NCBI GenBank assembly: GCA_008360955.1
Contig: LUCM01000206.1
Coordinates: forward strand, 82,385-146,384
Direction: 5' to 3'
Length of the DNA stretch: 64,000 nt
DNA from: Fasciolopsis buskii
Taxonomy: Eukaryota > Platyhelminthes > Trematoda > Plagiorchiida > Fasciolidae
Below the pieces are notes generated by a model. The model was not told where the DNA came from. It worked only from the letters and a program-made list of their open reading frames with translations, and ran no database searches. Positions within the stretch are counted from its first letter, which is position 1. Every line of letters begins with the position of its first letter. This document shows, piece after piece, positions 11,337 to 23,806 of the stretch. The translations under genes were made by a program, and so were the position numbers.

Positions 11337-12056
11337 ATGCATACAACTGCCGCTCCGAATCACGCGAGATACTCATTGAAGAAAACGGAAGAACAACCAT
11401 TAAATTCGAAATCCCCACCTGTAAATGATTCGTCGGACGGGGCTAAGTATACATCACATCAACAAATCGATTCAGGTAGCTTTCCGAATGCCCCAATTCT
11501 ACCGACACTGATCCCGGATGAAGAGCAGCCCAAGTTTCTCACCGGTTGGGTACCCGTGGTTAAAATATTTACCACAAAAAATCGAGCTGTCCGTTCTTTG
11601 TGGGCAATTTTCACTGTGTGCATGGTGATTGCTTTGGTTAGCTCGATCACCGTTGTCGTACACCGACATCTTTCTTATGTCACTGTGATTCGGCTTGATG
11701 AACGCGGTCCGCAAGATGATCTACCTCCACCGGCCGTGACAATCTGTTTGGTCGAACATGAATTGACTAATTTGAATGTAAAAAAACTTAAACAACTGGG
11801 CAATCACAACTGGAATATTATACACGGTGCCACTAAGCACTGTGACGAAAATAATGTGGTCACGTGGAATTCGCAAACTGATGCGCGATCTCGCCTATAC
11901 GAGCACAGTGCACATATGATTGTCAAAATGGCCACGGATCCTGTAGTGTGTTTTACATTGAATGTGTTGGAACAAGTCCCGGCTCCGCCAAATTCCATCT
12001 GCACCACATTTGAGACCATGCCCAGATTTCCGAAAAATGCTAGCTTTTGGAAAGTG
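11337..12056 (+). CDS. DEG/ENaC channel, coding exon 1 (N-terminus, TM1, proximal ectodomain)
   Basis: This encodes residues 1-240. Residues 1-87 are cytosolic and rich in Ser, Pro and Gln. TM1 is about residues 88-108 (LWAIFTVCMVIALVSSITVVV). Just outside is LPPPAVTICLVE (129-140), the family's post-TM1 FPAVTICN motif. Ectodomain cysteines are C137, C169, C205 and C222; NSICTTFET (219-227) corresponds to the family's CYTFN block. N234 is a potential N-glycosylation site. The juxtamembrane HG gating motif appears as T69-G70, with the His replaced. I chose ATG 11337 (G at -3) because an in-frame TAG at 11289-11291 closes the frame upstream. The exon ends AAAGTG|GTAAGT, phase 0, at Val240. The 255-codon open frame is far longer than chance. 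Confidence 0.92.
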
Positions 12057-13207
12057 GTAAGTTATTCCCGGTCCAAATAGATCAACTCTAATATATGATA
12101 AACAGATTTAGTCAATAAGTTTGCTATCAACGGTCAGTTTAGGATTCTTTACAGTCAGCAATATGATTATAGTAAATGACAGCTTAGTTTTAAAGTTTAA
12201 TGGAAAGTACGTGATAATGAATTTCATGATAGTGAACCGCAACTTGACGTGGTTGGTTGGTTGGGTAGCAACATAGTATGGACTTCGGATTAGTGATGTT
12301 ATTGATTACTTTATGAATGGTATATTTTTTCACTCGGTGGCTTACTTAATGGGAATACGATGATGACAACTTGACCCTAGCCGGCCTACGTCCACCTTCA
12401 GTTTGGAATATCAAGAATTTGTGTTCAACCGCAAAGGGTTTTCAAACCACACAGGGTCCGTAATCATTCATGTGTAAAGCAAGTCGTTCAAAAGTTTCCC
12501 CTCGGTAATCAAAACCACAGCTATCCACGCAGCCAAATTCTAACAATATTGCATTAAAATTTGGTATAATATGTCTAAATCGATTTCAGAAAACCTTTCC
12601 AAATTTGCGTACTTCTCGGTGCAAGAATAAACGGAGAAAAACGTGACAACTTCGGCCACGAGTTATCTGCGCATCCAACGTACTGACCACATCCCCAGTC
12701 GGAAGGCCGTTCGCTCCCACAGGTAGCCTGATTGAAACTAAATAGTGTCAATCACCACAGGGAGTTCGGTGGATGAAGTTGTGTGGATGCGATAAAATCG
12801 CCCGCAGTTGTGCAAGTTTATGATAAGCGGTGACATAGTGAATGAGTTGAGATTACTGACATTGGACGAAATATGGTTAGGCAAAGTTGTGAGCCTAGTA
12901 GAAGAATTGTAGGTCCTTTGCTACTTACAAAAAGAGCACTAATTCATCGACGTAAATACGCGTCCAGTAAGGGAAAAACAGGCAAAATTCTAGTGAAATG
13001 ACGAAAAAGGGTTGTTGATAATTCACCGACGAACTCTAGTCACCTTAACAACAAAGACTAAAAATTCAGAAAGTTCTGTTATGACAAATGACACCTTCTT
13101 CGACTGTTTCCTAAAACACTTACAAAGCGAAAACTTCATAACTCCGGGTTGGTTATATTTATTGTTTTCAGGCTGTTTAAATAATCACTGGACATCTTGA
13201 ATCGGAT
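12057..13207. other. Intronic, nothing recognised
   Basis: Apart from a short GGTT run near 12246-12262 I see no coding domain or repeat. Confidence 0.5.
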
Positions 13208-13744
13208 TTGACGGAAGGACGCTTTATGTTTCTTAACCTCAAAATACAAGAATGACTTCAGCCAATTCCCAAAAAATGCCTACTTTGGAGCCCACAGTAG
13301 ATTTCTGTATATCTTTGCGATTGGGCCGAGAGAATTTGGCAGACCAATTCTCCTTGTATATCTTCGTAAATGTTATCAATTTTGGATGACAAACTATTCA
13401 TTTATAATGAATTAAAGTACCCACGTATATTACTGATGTTCAAGGTTATTAGCGATCTTGCTTTGGTCGATAAGATGAATCCATGATGACGAAAATCTCC
13501 TTGGATTTGGACAGTTCATGTAACCGAATTGTGATCTACGTAGTTAGTGTAGCTGGCATGAATCGGGAGATAATCCAGTTCAATGGAACGTTAACTTTCT
13601 GTGTTGGACAAATAGTGATCCGTAGAAGTTGCATACGATTGTTGTGATGCGGGATTTTATTCTCCAGTTACATTTCGGTGGATATGTTTCTCTGAGTAAG
13701 ATTTGACATTTGATGTATCTTTTGCGAAGGTTAAACTGAATTTG
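13208..13744 (+). repeat. 540-bp dispersed repeat, copy 2
   Basis: This is the inverted partner of 7597-8133, about 90% identical by eye over its whole length, with small indels only. Unlike copy 1 it is not flanked by recognisable PLE coding fragments, so the shared unit has definable ends and behaves as an independent repeat. Confidence 0.85.
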
Positions 13745-15902
13745 GGTAAAGAAATATCCCTTATTTTTTCCCTCCAAAAGAAGTGAATTCCCGAAAATAC
13801 GCGGAAATTGAAAGTTGCTTTTCGGTAGTCAACTCCGTTTTTCAGTGAAATTTCCTAAAGTTTGAGCATTTAACTGAAATCACTTACTATCATTTTTTAT
13901 CACAGAAAGAGATCTAACAATCCTTCCAACTTGGGTACTTTGCTTGGTGTTTATACTGACAGTTTTGGTAATGAATTTGGACGAAATGATTCAGCAATTC
14001 ATCGAGGTGGCATGCTTCCTCGTGAATCCTAGAGTGGTCCTAATCGAGGTTTAAAAGTAAACATATCGATACTCGTATACAGAGAACACCTGTGGACAGT
14101 CCACTTGTACACTGTTGTCAGTTTCCACCCGGGAAGAATGTCATTGTGTAAAATTCCTAATTTGGCTGCCTGTGTGTCAGCTCGCTCGTGGATTTGTGTT
14201 CTCGTGCATCACAGATTATCACTTGTGGTTCCACACATTTTGGTCGAAAACAAAATAATAGGGGTTTTACGGATCGAAAGCAAATCTTTCCAATGCTTTC
14301 CATGCTGAACTAGGCCGTGTGCTGAAGAGCATAAACCATAGGGTCATTCTTAGGGCACCCAGACTTTGTGAATTAAGGTGCTATTGGGTACCCATTCAAA
14401 ATATGCTCAAGTATGACATCGAAATTTTGCAAACTGTCCATAGAGAACATGGTTTTTTTGTTTATTCAGTAATTGTTAACAGATCAAAATCTCTGGGTAC
14501 TAACTGAAAAGAAGACGAAATTTATACATAAATTCACTGAATTAAAACGATAAAGCCGAAACCAACGAGAACATTTTTTTCTGTCATAAGATGCTTAATT
14601 TGCGATTGGTTTGAATTTTTTTCTCGTAGGAAATCATTAATTGGAATCTACTAGGGTGCAATCACACCGTAATTACTTTGGTGATTGTTCAGTTGAACTA
14701 ATGTCTCGAAGTTCTTGTTGGTAAAATACCGCCGACTGATGGCCACGATAGGCTTTCACGTCTATATATCCGGACCATTCTTGCCCGATGGTGCGAAATG
14801 TTCCTATTTAAGTATGCTTTGTGTGACCTCGAAACAGTGCACCAGAATCATGCACGAGTGACGGAATGACGGGTATATGTTTGGGACATTTGTCGACACA
14901 CTCATCCTGTTCATGATTCCACGTCTGGTGACGATGATTCATTTGCTTCTTAAGTTCTTTTGTTCACTTCAATTCAGTTAGTTTATTTTTGTTTGCGAAC
15001 CATGCTGTTGCGATTAGATTGGTCGATGGGGAATATAATTTTGCACTCATTTTCATTAGATAATGTTGGTTCTATTTGATTTTTTAATTAGGAAATTCTT
15101 GTAACTAGTCCAAATTATGTGACTAATTTTCCGCTTGGTTTTCTTCCCCCGAATCTGTGTTTTTGTATGAGTCGAGTCAAACCATAGCTTTCGTATCCTT
15201 TTCATTGTCTTTTACAATGGTAACCCTAATGCCAGGACGCGAATGTATTGACATATGGAGCTTTAATGATTCGTTAGCTTTGTCCAACTTCGAGTGAGAA
15301 TTCCAACCCCGAAAACGGTGAACCAAATGGATGGCGAAGACGGAGAAAACAAAATTAAAATAAAGAGAATTGTATTGCAAAAACAACGCCGGATTTATTT
15401 GCTTTTTACGACTGCTTTGGTTTGTGTACTTGTGACCCCAAAGGCAATGAATGTTGACGTATGAACGCGTAGAAAATGTTGTTTGGGCATTTTGGACTCT
15501 ATTTACAAGTCGCTTTCATAGAGTGATATTCCCGATATGGAACGAGATGTGACTGGAACAGGTCAGCGCATGGTCACAAGAAAAAGTCGAATCTGCCTGG
15601 CTTGTCTAACATGAGACGGGAAACCAGATACGGGAGAAGGAAGGCAGTTGGTAGGGATGGCCTGAATGAATGTGCCTAGTACATTCAGATGATTTCAACC
15701 GACAAAATGTCGCAATGAGTACTTATAAAATTGCGTCTTTCTGAGATATAACAATATCGCTTCTTTGATAATAGACAAAACTCTGAGTACATTCCACACG
15801 TAGCTGGAATATGAAAATTAAATGATTTGGTATGAAGAGTGCTGATGCATGTAGTGGCCTTCAAAATACTATGAGAATGAATATACTGAAGTGATAATCA
15901 TT

Positions 15903-15980
15903 ACTGCTAGTGCATTACGGATGCTGCTATCAGTAGTAGTGTTGATAGCAGCAGCAACATTACTAATAATATTAGCATGA
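15903..15980. repeat. Degenerate trinucleotide microsatellite
   Basis: Imperfect GTA/GCA/TAA-type triplets (for example CAGTAGTAGTGTTGATAGCA). A similar tract lies near 61970-62085. Confidence 0.6.
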
Positions 15981-18164
15981 CTAACGGCGGTAACTTGTTG
16001 AATAATGACATCGGGAGTAGTGATCGTTGGAACCACTGGCGACTTTGAGAGACCATTGAATTTTTCTTTATTTGTTGGTTTTTGTCACACATGCTCTTGA
16101 ATCAGGATCGCATGAAATTCAAGAGCTGCCCAACTGTTCTCAACTGATTTGTTAACCCCAATCGCATGCGGGAACGGTCTAACTCAGTTAGGACTGCAGG
16201 ACTAATAAACCTTGGCACTACTCACTAAGAAAATCTTCAATTCATCCGGAGAATATTCACTTAAATTGACCTGCAAAACTAGATTTTCAGGAATGAATGC
16301 TCTTAGCAAACAGTGATTATTTCTCAAGGAGGGACTTGCATTGTATTGTACTGTATTAGATTGGATTGTATAGACGTTTGCGGACGAGAAATGGCGTATA
16401 TCAGTCGAAACACTTGGAATGAATGTTGTACACTAAGCTGTAGCTCTCAGTATGATCACTTCCCTAATGGAAAACTGCAACTTCGGTGTACGGAAACTTC
16501 AGTATTGACAAATGAACTTCATATGTTATAAGAAAGCAACTGGAATAGCCACTATAGTGCAATAAGCAGATTCTGGCAGAAATTTATGTTTCTCCGTCGA
16601 AGACAGAGGTTTGGCCTCCGCCATAGAATGACGCGATGGTAAATTGCGTGTGCGGATATTATCGTGTTGTAAATCGGATCTAGATATTATTTTATAACTG
16701 TCAGGTGAGGCCAAACACTTTTCATGAAATTTAGCAGGTCACTTGGCTCACGAAAATTCGATATGCCCATACATTCAGCTATCATTGAGTTAGTGTTGGG
16801 AAACGTAGAATGCACAAACTTTGGTTGGCAGTCACCCCAGAAAAATTCGTCCTACTGTAACCCAAGGGAAGTTGACTCAAATGTCATATTGCAGCTAAAT
16901 TTCTCATAGCATTGAGGAAATCTGTCAGGGGAGATTAAATCAACTTTAGCGAATACCCATAACCCACAAAATTGACATCTCGGCAGAAACATGCGTCCCA
17001 CGGACTGACTTTTCCATTACTTGTGCGGTCTGCCTTCACGAAAATCTGATTAATTCATTCACCGAAACTCTGACCCACTCTTTGAAAGATAGAATGGTCA
17101 AATCACCCAAAGCTGTTCTTATTGGACCTAGAGATTGTTAGAAACCCGAGTTAGAAATCAAGGACGGCTTTCCGACAGTGGTCCTAGGCTTTTGCTACAA
17201 AAGACACGATAGACGGAATGGGATAATTGGTGAGAGGAGTATAAAACATACACAAGATATAAACTACAATTGACACGCGTCGTACGGCAAGCCGGACGTA
17301 AGTGTAAGGTGTTTCTAAAATTTCATAGGTGACGGCATACAGGTTACCGTGTCTAGACTAACTACCGGATACCCATTGGGTCTTACACTGCTCGCTCTGG
17401 CTAGACTTTTCACAGTTCAATGGCGAAGAATGCAAAGCATCTTTTATCCACTCCGAAAGGTCCCCGCAAAAATTTCTCATAAGGTCTTTGACAGCTGATA
17501 TACGCAGTGCTCCGTGTCACACATACGATCAACTTGTGACAGACCAAGGTCACTGAAAACGCCAAATAGAATCACATGTTAAAAGAATAATTTTATGTTA
17601 GCCAGTTATGATGCATCCGATAGTCACTTCATGTTCCCATGTCTTTATCACGTTACATTTGTTCCCGTTTCACAGTGTGATCCAATGAATTATCGGTTAC
17701 AGCCGATTGGAACTAAACTCAATGAACATTATAATTTGTTTGTTCCGGAATGACACATTCTATCCTGATCAGTCAAAGCACCTGGTTGTTTTCGATGCGC
17801 AACATCATTTTCAGACTGTCTGAACCGCGTTCAGTTATTGCATTATTGATCTGACGTACTCACGAATGAATGACACAATAACTTAATGTCTTGATAATCT
17901 AACGACGAGTACTGTACTTGGAGTCAGATGCTTACATTGTGTCCTTCTTTCCGCGTACTGTGGGTGCAAAATATAGTCTGAGGCTCAATCACAAAATGAA
18001 TTTTAATTTAGGTGTTTATGTGTTTCTGTGTGCATGTGTGTCTATGTCCGCGAAAAGACTTTTCATCCCAGTCCATTTAAATATTCAATGGTTGTCCATC
18101 ATCAAAATTCATAACTTGTTAGCAAGGCTACACCAGGGCTAGCCGTTGGCCTTTCTGTCATAAT

Positions 18165-18260
18165 TTGCGTTCCTGGGTTATCACTCGCAAGTATAAACCG
18201 GGAGGGTGCTCACAAGCTTTTGGGGACGAAGTTCTGGGTTCGAGCGATATAAATTCACTT
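18165..18260 (+). repeat. Possible tRNA-like SINE fragment
   Basis: A B-box-like CTGGGTTCGAGCG (about 18234-18246) is preceded by about 60 bp of tRNA-sized sequence. The A box is poor and there is no matching tail, so this is tentative. Confidence 0.3.
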
Positions 18261-19567
18261 TGGATCAACGAAATTCAAGCCCTATTGCATCTAGTAGTCG
18301 TATTATCGAAATTGGGACTGAAGCACATTCTGCACACTCCATGACTAATGATCTGAATTGACATAATAAACATTCTTGCCAATAAACTCCTAAGTTTTGA
18401 ATGAAACGGGTAAAACTATCAAATATAAGGGGAAAGATAATGCTTGTCATTTTGCTTGCCCAATGAGTATGTTGAAGCGGCTGTCTTCGTGAGTGCTTCA
18501 TTTGACCTTGAATATGTATGTCAAATAAATGAATATTGTAATCCCAAGAAACCCTACCGAATTTTGTCCTTCCGAAAAAGAAGTCTGTCAAATACTTGGA
18601 ACATTTTCTAAGGATCAACATATAAATAACCACTTAGTCACGGTTGCAAGGATTTCTCCCATTCTCGGATTCCCGGTGGACTGTGTGTTTAGGAGCATCC
18701 TTATCGCGAAAAAATGAAGCCATAAAAATGTTTATGACTTGGATAAGTCAGGTCACAGGACGAATTCCAACGGGTATTAAGCATTTCACTATCGTTCACC
18801 TACTCGGACATGAACAATTCTTGTTTGGGCATAAAGTAGTCTGACTACACAATCACAAATTTTAAAGTGTGCTATTTTCTTCATTTCTCAAACTAATCAA
18901 CAGGAACATAGTTTAAGATGAAATTCTCACTAATGAGGAAGTCTAACTCTAAAATTTCTACTTACTGCTATAAATTACAAATTTATTCATTTTTGTGGGC
19001 GTCGAGTTTTCTTTATCAACTGTAGGCCACTGCATAGAGCTTGTAATTTCTTTTCATGTACGGCAATTACTAGACACGCCTTTACCTCATTTACGAGAAA
19101 TCATGGATAACGACTTTTTCAGATGCGTTAGAAACAGACAGCCATCTTGGAAATGTGCTTGACAGATTCTAGCTAGATTCGTATTGGGATGCTAAATTAC
19201 CAACTTTGATGGCCCCAAACAATGAGAAAAGATTTGAAATCACTAAAGCAAAATGAAATTATGCATGCTTAGCTGAATTGGTCCTCGAAATGATGAAAGA
19301 CTGGAATCCAGTTTTCGGTACATATGGTTCACTTTTTTCGGGAAACGTCTGTTGCTCAGTAAATATGGTCGTTTTACGTCAGCTTGCCAAAAGTTTGCGC
19401 AGTCGTCCCGCTTGCGTACTTATTCGATATTTAATTGATCGCTCGGAATTAATGTTGTCTAAAAACTTGGATCACGCATTGCTGCACCTCAAAGATCTTC
19501 ATATTCATCTAGATGAGGCACTCGTGCTGGCTGGCAGGCAGCTCTTAAATTCACCCTTCCAGCCACC

Positions 19568-20463
19568 ATGTCCATTCCGGTATTGTTGAGTACCAACATC
19601 CGCTTTCTGTTTATAAAAATGTCGGGTCTGTTCCTTGCAATTCAATCACCGATCCATGTTCACACGTGTGTCACCTGCATACAACAATCATGGCTGAACC
19701 TGGATATCGCTGATTCACTCGTGTCGATAGACAGCTTCAGACTCCACCGGCAGGATAGAGTTTCAGACAAAAAGAAGATTGGAGGCGGCGTAGCGATATA
19801 CCTAAAACCCTTCTGGTCTGGCAAGTCCGAGGTTGCTTATACGTACTCGCTAAACAGAACTGACTTTCTCATGGCACAGCGTCATCCTAGGTTTTCTCGC
19901 CATACCAGTACTATCAAAACGAACCTATATATTCGCTTTAAGCTCGCAACAAAATGTCACATCTTTTTCGATTCTCTTCTAGTATTTGATACTCATCTTC
20001 TTGGGAATAGTCAGCATAATACTATAGACGATTTCAATAATGCACCTACCCTAACATTGACTGCGTTTGGTTTCACTGATCTCTGCGTTTCTCTCACCAG
20101 AGGCGGTTCCATTTTAGATAGGGTTATTACCAACCACCCTGATTTATTTTCCCTGAATTTGCGTGCTCCAATTTTAAGTAGTGATCTTTGTCTGCTTCTG
20201 TTGAGGCACGAGATATACTCTCGGTTAGCTTTCCGTTCCTTCGAGCGAGCAAATCAAATCCGAGTTCGCCTCCGTAATTTTTCACACAACAGCCTTATTC
20301 TTCTTCAGAAACCCCTTTCACTCGCATCTACCTGCTTCTCTTTTGAATCGCTGCCAAATGACAATGTCAAGCTTTTTACAGAGAGGATCAACGCAGTTTT
20401 CGATATCTGCTGTACCTCAGAAACACTATTTGTCCCAATGGTTATATCTCCATCCAGAAACTG
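19568..20463 (+). pseudogene. APE endonuclease domain of the 19.6-kb LINE
   Basis: An uninterrupted 298-codon frame covers the whole endonuclease. Visible blocks are LLSTNIRFLF (N-terminal strand with Asn), QQSWLNLDIADSLVSID (consensus TETWLxxD; the catalytic Glu reads Gln), KKIGGGVAIYLK (GGGVAIY motif), HNTIDDFNNA (GDFN motif with Gly changed to Asp), GGSILDRVITNHPDLF (LDxVxTN) and ILSSDLCLLLL (the catalytic SDH reads SDL). Two catalytic residues, Glu and His, are therefore lost although the frame is open. Nuclease activity is very unlikely. Confidence 0.87.
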
Positions 20464-21740
20464 AAATCTCTAAGAAGATGCAAGGAGCACTTTAACAAAT
20501 CACGTAAAAACTCAAACGTGCGGTACATTTCCAAGGTAATAAAAGCTGGAATGAAGCCCATCGACATGACATTCGCCAGCCAACTCCTCAGCGTTAACAA
20601 GGCATTCGACTGTTTTATGGGAAGAAGCATGCGAAAATGTCTGCGGAAGTCGACAGCGTCAATCGTTCATTCATCCATCCTCCCAATTAAACCCCAACCA
20701 TATTGGGACAGGATGATATGACTTTCTAGAGAAGAGGCGCTCGACCTTCTGCAAGACACCAATATCACCACAGAGGTTGGTCTTGACAGTCCGCCCTCAG
20801 CTATTTTAAGGCATGATGCTGTGACTCTGACCTATGCATTTGCTTCTCTGATTAATTCATCATTAATCTCGTCTTCTATCCCTGACTACTGGAGACCTAT
20901 CACTATTATTCCTATCGCAAAATCCAGCAGTTCTATGGCTCTGGCGAAATGTTTTCGCCTCACCGCCTTAACATCTACTGGCTTTAAACTGACGGAACGA
21001 GCTATACTTAAACGCCTGCATTCTGATACGTATCCTCCTGACGATCCTTTTCAGTTTACCTATAAATGTCACAGGTCCAATTTGGATGCTGTCGCTTCCC
21101 ACATTCATCATATTTGTAAGTCCTTAAACGCATCACTGAAATCTGTGCGTTGTGCCTTCCTGGACTATTCGTTGACATTTGACTCAGTTCCATGGTCTCT
21201 TCTACTTCACAAATTTGAAACGTTTGATTGTCCCAAGACTTTATTAACATGGCTGTCTGATTACTTTACCAACCGAACCCAGTGCAAACGAATGGAAGGG
21301 CAAACTTCAAAACTGTTGATTAACAGCTCAGGAGTCCTTCAGGGTGCTGTTCTTGGACCGTACCTCTTCTCTACTTACATTAGCGACTTATAAACCAGAT
21401 CAACCTATCCTCTATTTACTATGCTGATTATGTTGCTCTCTCTCAAGCCGTTTGGATCAACGATGATTTTCAAAGTTTTTCCAACAACCTGTCATCTACT
21501 TACGATTACCCTGCAGGAGCTGATTTAAATCTCAACACACCTAAATGTTTCGAATATCTGCTCTCTCCCTCTCCCTCGGCCAGCCTACCCATCCGAAGCG
21601 TCTTCCATCAACTCAACATCTCTTACCAGGGTTAGTTCTGTGACATATCTAGGAGTTACTATTAATAAAAATCTGAAATGGGTTTGTCACATTTCTGCTT
21701 GAATAAAGAACCTCTAACGGTTGTCATCTGAAATCAGGAA
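20464..21740 (+). pseudogene. Reverse transcriptase domain of the 19.6-kb LINE
   Basis: After a frameshift the reading is LKSLRRCKEHFNKSRK, then a TGA at 20719, then SLISSSIPDYWRPITIIPIA (about 20866-20925), LTERAILKRL, FLDYSLTFDSVP (motif A, Asp retained) and GVLQGAVLGPYLF (motif B, about 21331-21369). Following a frame change the catalytic box reads YADY (21420-21431) in place of YADD, so the second catalytic Asp is Tyr. Decayed C-terminal sequence continues to about 22110. Confidence 0.88.
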
Positions 21741-22110
21741 GCTTCGGTACTACAAAGTGAAACAAAGGTTTGCATACCAATTCTTCTTCGCTGCTCTACT
21801 GTTATTTTTTCAGGTTTACTTAAAAAGGCTTTAAAATTTTTCGCTGGGGGCCAACAGTTATTGGTCGTGCGTCTTTGATACCACTAACTGAATTGTCCTC
21901 AAATCGGTGATCGCTCATCAGCATTTGAGAAATTTGCTCAAAAAATTCTTTCAGATGCCACGCATCCTCTGCACAACCATCTTTCAAGGCGTCGCTCTCA
22001 CATTTCTACATGATCCGCTTTTCATTCCATACGCCTTAGAATCAATATCTATAGAAACCCCACTGTCCCATATTTAGCACGCATTTCGACAAACCGTGAC
22101 CGGGTTTCAG

Positions 22111-22509
22111 CCGAATTCCTGAGGAACCTCATAATGTGCTATGGCTATTCTTCGATGAGTTTTTTCGAGGTGAGGAGCGGAAATTTTTTCTCCTGTTATT
22201 TTTACCTTCAAATTTCTTGACTGAATTGCGACATCATTTATTTTGCGCAAAATTCCGTGTAATACAATACTATATAATACAGCACAATACAATTTTGAGA
22301 GAAAAACAACAAAATGCATTTGGTGAACTGGGTGTCCAGCGAATAAAAAAGGGTGACTGGACCGAAATTTGGATTGGAAGCATATGATTGAGTGGAAATG
22401 GCTATATTTAACCAAAATATATTCATTATCCATTTGGCTGAAGCAGACCACTTTCCAGTCAAAGGAATGTAAACAATTTGTAAGTATTAGTAATAGGAGT
22501 TTTTTGCAG
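22111..22509. other. LINE 3' flank; ATACA-rich tract
   Basis: No gene is visible. Around 22258-22295 there is a degenerate AATACAATAC microsatellite. A similar tract occurs at 27865-27890, after the second CR1-like fragment, so it may be a 3' tail feature of that LINE family. Confidence 0.45.
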
Positions 22510-22745
22510 TATTTCACCACATGTTATCACCACTCAACTCACCATTATGAAACCACGAAAACACTGTGTATCCGTTTCATCCAGCATTGTTAAGAATCAT
22601 GAAGAGCAGTGCATATCCATCGCGCCCAAAATGGGACGTAAACCCGGGTGATTCCTAATAAGGATGAAATCAACGTACATTGTGCTTCCATGGTTTCTTA
22701 ATGGTAAGTTGAGCGATGATATCGCGTGGTTAATTATTTCATGTA
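22510..22745. repeat. Palindromic repeat, family B, copy 2
   Basis: Left arm about 22510-22660 and right arm about 22661-22745 are inverted copies with almost no spacer; the inner part of the right arm is missing. Shared blocks with the 9.56-kb copy are ATGATATC or ATGTTATC near the outer end, ACCATTAAGAAACCATGG, GTGCTTCC, GCATATCCA and the inner AAACCCGGG. In the channel pre-mRNA this intronic copy would form a hairpin of about 85 bp. Confidence 0.75.
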
Positions 22746-23629
22746 AATAATTACTGGTTAGGTAGGGTTGTCTATGGAACCAGCATTGCGCCAAATTTCC
22801 CAATTTTCATGAACAACCCTATTCAAGACAGTGTTCTTTTAAAATCTGCTTTCAGAAAGGTTACCGTGGTAACCAAATATTCGATCCACCGGTAATTCCA
22901 TCATTATTACCGATCAGCCATATATTACCCCGCCGTCCGAATTAATGTATACGTTAAATGACACTAGTCAGTGTTATCCTTGACATTCGGTTCAATTGCT
23001 CAAATTCCTCCGGATTTTGCAAAAGCCTAATGTAAAGCCTGACTGAGTCTCGTGGACACTTTATTCACTGCGATTCAACGCTGTGTAGTTTGCAATTTCA
23101 AATGGAACATGTCCGTCAAACGGAAACTATTTTTACTAGACAGTTCAATCGCGACGAATCCAGTGTTCATCTGTCCTGTTGCCAAGGGTTTGGTGAACCT
23201 CATAATATGTTTTATTAAAAGCCGAGTTACTGTGTGAATAATGCTTTACCAAATTCTCCTATGGAAATTACTGACATACAAGCCGAAGTCAAAACACAAC
23301 CGGCTTTGTTGTGACCATTTTACCCCACATTAAATCTTATCGGCATATTCATTCCAAACCCAAGCAAACCGAAGGCTAGCAAAATAGCGTTTGGGTGCGT
23401 GTGATCCCTGGGTTAGTCGCTACGTAAGTTCTTTTGCTTCGACATTTCACGGTAAATGACTGACGCTTTTTGCTAACCGATACCAAATTGGCTTAATCAA
23501 GGAAGACTGCAACTGTCCACTTGTCTCGGAAATCCTCGTAAATCTTAGACATTTTGCTATCATTTTATCATTAAATCTGCCTTCATTTTCAATACCCATG
23601 GTTTTCTTTGGTGATTCCTCGCTTAGATT
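22746..23629. other. Intronic, nothing recognised
   Basis: No coding domain or repeat was identified. Confidence 0.5.
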
Positions 23630-23806
23630 GGCCGGCGGTGGCCAAGTGGATAAGGCCGTGGGTTTTGGACGTGAAGGTCACGTGTTCTGATCCTCCCACC
23701 GCCGGTCAATTTCCCCACTTGGCAGCCCTCTGCTATCCGGGGCCCCTTCCTGAAAAATGATGTACTTTATTATTTCACCAGAAAAGGAAGTAAAAGATAA
23801 AAAATT
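23630..23806 (+). repeat. tRNA-derived SINE copy (best preserved)
   Basis: The head (about 23631-23706) has GGCGGTGG at its 5' end pairing with CCACCGCC at its 3' end like an acceptor stem, an A box at 23639-23650 (TGGCCAAGTGGA, one mismatch to TRGCNNAGYNGG) and a degenerate B box (TGTTCTGATCC). The body and tail contain TTGGCAGCC, TTCCTGAAAAATGATG and an A/T-rich GAAGTAAAAGATAAAAAA end. The 49.11-kb copy matches along the whole length. It is not a functional tRNA because the anticodon stem does not pair. Confidence 0.78.

Larger units (their letters stand above)
13745..19567. other. Intronic, mostly unrecognised sequence
   Basis: There is no secure gene. Contents are a degenerate trinucleotide repeat at 15903-15980, a weak tRNA-like segment near 18165-18260, and a doubtful PLE-like block around 17300-17420 (GYPLGLTLLALARL). 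A 103-codon open frame at 19278-19589 overlaps the start of the next LINE by about 20 bp. It could be the decayed end of that element's first ORF, but I recognise no domain in it. Confidence 0.4.
19568..22110 (+). mobile_element. CR1/Jockey-like LINE, nearly full-length pol, inactive
   Basis: Endonuclease, linker, RT and C-terminal blocks occur in collinear order over 2.5 kb with few disruptions: a frameshift near 20460, a TGA at 20719-20721 and another frame change near 21393. This is therefore a fairly recent copy. After the RT, VSSVTYLGVTINKNLKWVCHI (about 21630-21690) is the usual YLGxxIxxxLxW segment. A second copy of the family lies at 26430-27700. The element is in the same orientation as the channel gene, inside intron 1. 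Confidence 0.9.

Noticed and set aside
11459..12019. Antisense open frames within channel exon 1
   Set aside because: They are shadows of the conserved sense frame, which has family motifs, a good donor and in-frame partners.
17300..17420. Possible PLE RT block (GYPLGLTLLALARL) near 17.3 kb
   Set aside because: Only one short block resembles the VAMGSPLGPxLA motif; no neighbouring RT motifs in register could be found on either side.
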